A DNA stretch of 5,739 bases from Candidatus Obscuribacterales bacterium (GTDB lineage Bacteria > Cyanobacteriota > Vampirovibrionia > Obscuribacterales > Obscuribacteraceae). A program made the position numbers and the translations under genes. The stretch covers positions 1 through 5,739 of the forward strand of contig JAKFVJ010000278.1 in NCBI GenBank assembly GCA_021732245.1. Reading direction: 5' to 3'. Position 1 is the first letter of the stretch; every line of letters begins with the position of its first letter. Under the pieces are notes generated by a model. The model was not told the origin of the DNA and searched no databases. It saw only the letters and a list, made by a program, of their open reading frames with translations. This document shows positions 5,366 to 5,739 of the stretch, one piece after another.

Positions 5366-5739
5366 ATGCTGATTGGTTATGCCCGAGTTTCAACAGACGA
5401 GCAAAGTCTCCAACTACAGATCGATGCCTTGAAAAAGGTAAAGTGCAAGCGGATATTTACAGATAAGGCAAGTGGGTCGCGCAAGGTTCGTCCTGGATTG
5501 GACGAAGCGATTTCACGCCTGCGTGAAGGCGACACGCTCGTTGTTTGGAAACTTGATCGATTGGGACGAACGGTCAAGGGACTGGTTGATCTGGTGGAAG
5601 AACTTGATGATGAAAAGATCAATTTCCGAAGCCTCACCGATAACATTGATACCACAACTACTGCCGGTCGATTTTTCTTTCATGTGATGGCAAGCTTAGC
5701 TCAAATGGAGAGAGAACTTACTCTTGAGCGTACTAAGGC
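5366..5739 (+). CDS. tnpR: Serine recombinase (Tn3-family resolvase), partial at window end
   Basis: An open frame from ATG 5366 to the edge gives 124 residues of a small serine recombinase. The catalytic domain starts MLIGYARVSTDEQ with nucleophile Ser9 and Arg7, continues with GSRKVRPGLDEAI, then GDTLVVWKLDRLGR (Asp64, Arg65, Arg68), then FRSLTDNIDTTTAGR and HVMASLAQMERELTLERTK at the start of the long E-helix. Resolvases and invertases cut both strands through a 5'-phosphoserine link; Tn3 resolvases separate cointegrates at res. The C-terminal helix-turn-helix DNA-binding part is beyond the window. No clear Shine-Dalgarno motif precedes the ATG, which is preceded by a run of seven A. It is divergent from the tnpA remnant and belongs to the same element. 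Resolvase is more likely than invertase because of this context. Confidence 0.92.
   Translation, partial: MLIGYARVSTDEQSLQLQIDALKKVKCKRIFTDKASGSRKVRPGLDEAISRLREGDTLVVWKLDRLGRTVKGLVDLVEELDDEKINFRSLTDNIDTTTTAGRFFFHVMASLAQMERELTLERTK

Larger units (their letters stand above)
4686..5739. mobile_element. Truncated Tn3-family transposon with divergent tnpA/tnpR
   Basis: A transposase N-terminus on the minus strand and a serine resolvase on the plus strand flank a gap of 158 bp rich in dyads. This is the tnpA-res-tnpR layout of Tn3-family elements. The left end is lost together with most of tnpA. The right end is beyond the window, so no 38-bp-type terminal repeat can be checked. The element abuts the end of the five-gene operon. 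It is a relic unless a complete copy elsewhere supplies transposase. Confidence 0.8.

Noticed and set aside
1..5739. CRISPR array, tRNA, rRNA or riboswitch
   Set aside because: No regularly spaced direct repeats, no cloverleaf with a T-loop motif and no conserved rRNA or riboswitch core were noticed on either strand by eye.

Overview
The window is a bacterial accessory region of roughly balanced base composition. It is built from pieces of several mobile elements around one intact-looking gene cluster. The host cannot be named from the sequence. Most of the clear starts have a Shine-Dalgarno-like motif, GTG and TTG starts are used as well as ATG, and the main promoter fits the sigma70 type. 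No rRNA, tRNA or CRISPR array is visible.

Left part (1-1298). A small charged, coiled-coil-like ORF is followed by a three-way patchwork. It consists of the N-terminal membrane segment of a ferric-reductase-like protein (230 to about 466), an in-frame fragment of about 110 bp from an IS21-family IstA transposase (about 467-578), and a tyrosine recombinase (573-1298). The recombinase lacks the start of its N-terminal domain but keeps all its catalytic residues.

Middle part (1299-4706). A regulatory gap of about 200 bp holds two hairpins, a short dyad and a good sigma70 promoter. It leads into five same-strand genes with gaps of only 7-17 bp. In order they are an XRE-type repressor fused to an ImmA/IrrE (COG2856) metallopeptidase, a PIN-domain protein, a DUF2188 protein, a small exported protein and an unrecognised 321-aa helical protein. 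The first two resemble a toxin-antitoxin-like pair: a DNA-binding protein that may also cleave a regulator, and a PIN ribonuclease-type toxin. The last three may be cargo or further components.

Right part (about 4686-5739). This is a damaged Tn3-family transposon. On the minus strand the first 174 codons or so of tnpA (DUF4158 region) survive and then stop abruptly inside the end of the 321-aa gene. That gene's last codons and stop therefore lie in transposon DNA. A divergent serine resolvase gene starts at 5366 and runs off the window. The region between the two genes holds nested inverted repeats and overlapping promoter-like elements, as expected of a res/operator region.

Overall the five-gene operon sits between recombination debris on both sides, which suggests a laterally acquired island. 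The most interesting question is whether the five genes act as one system or as a known TA-like pair with passengers.
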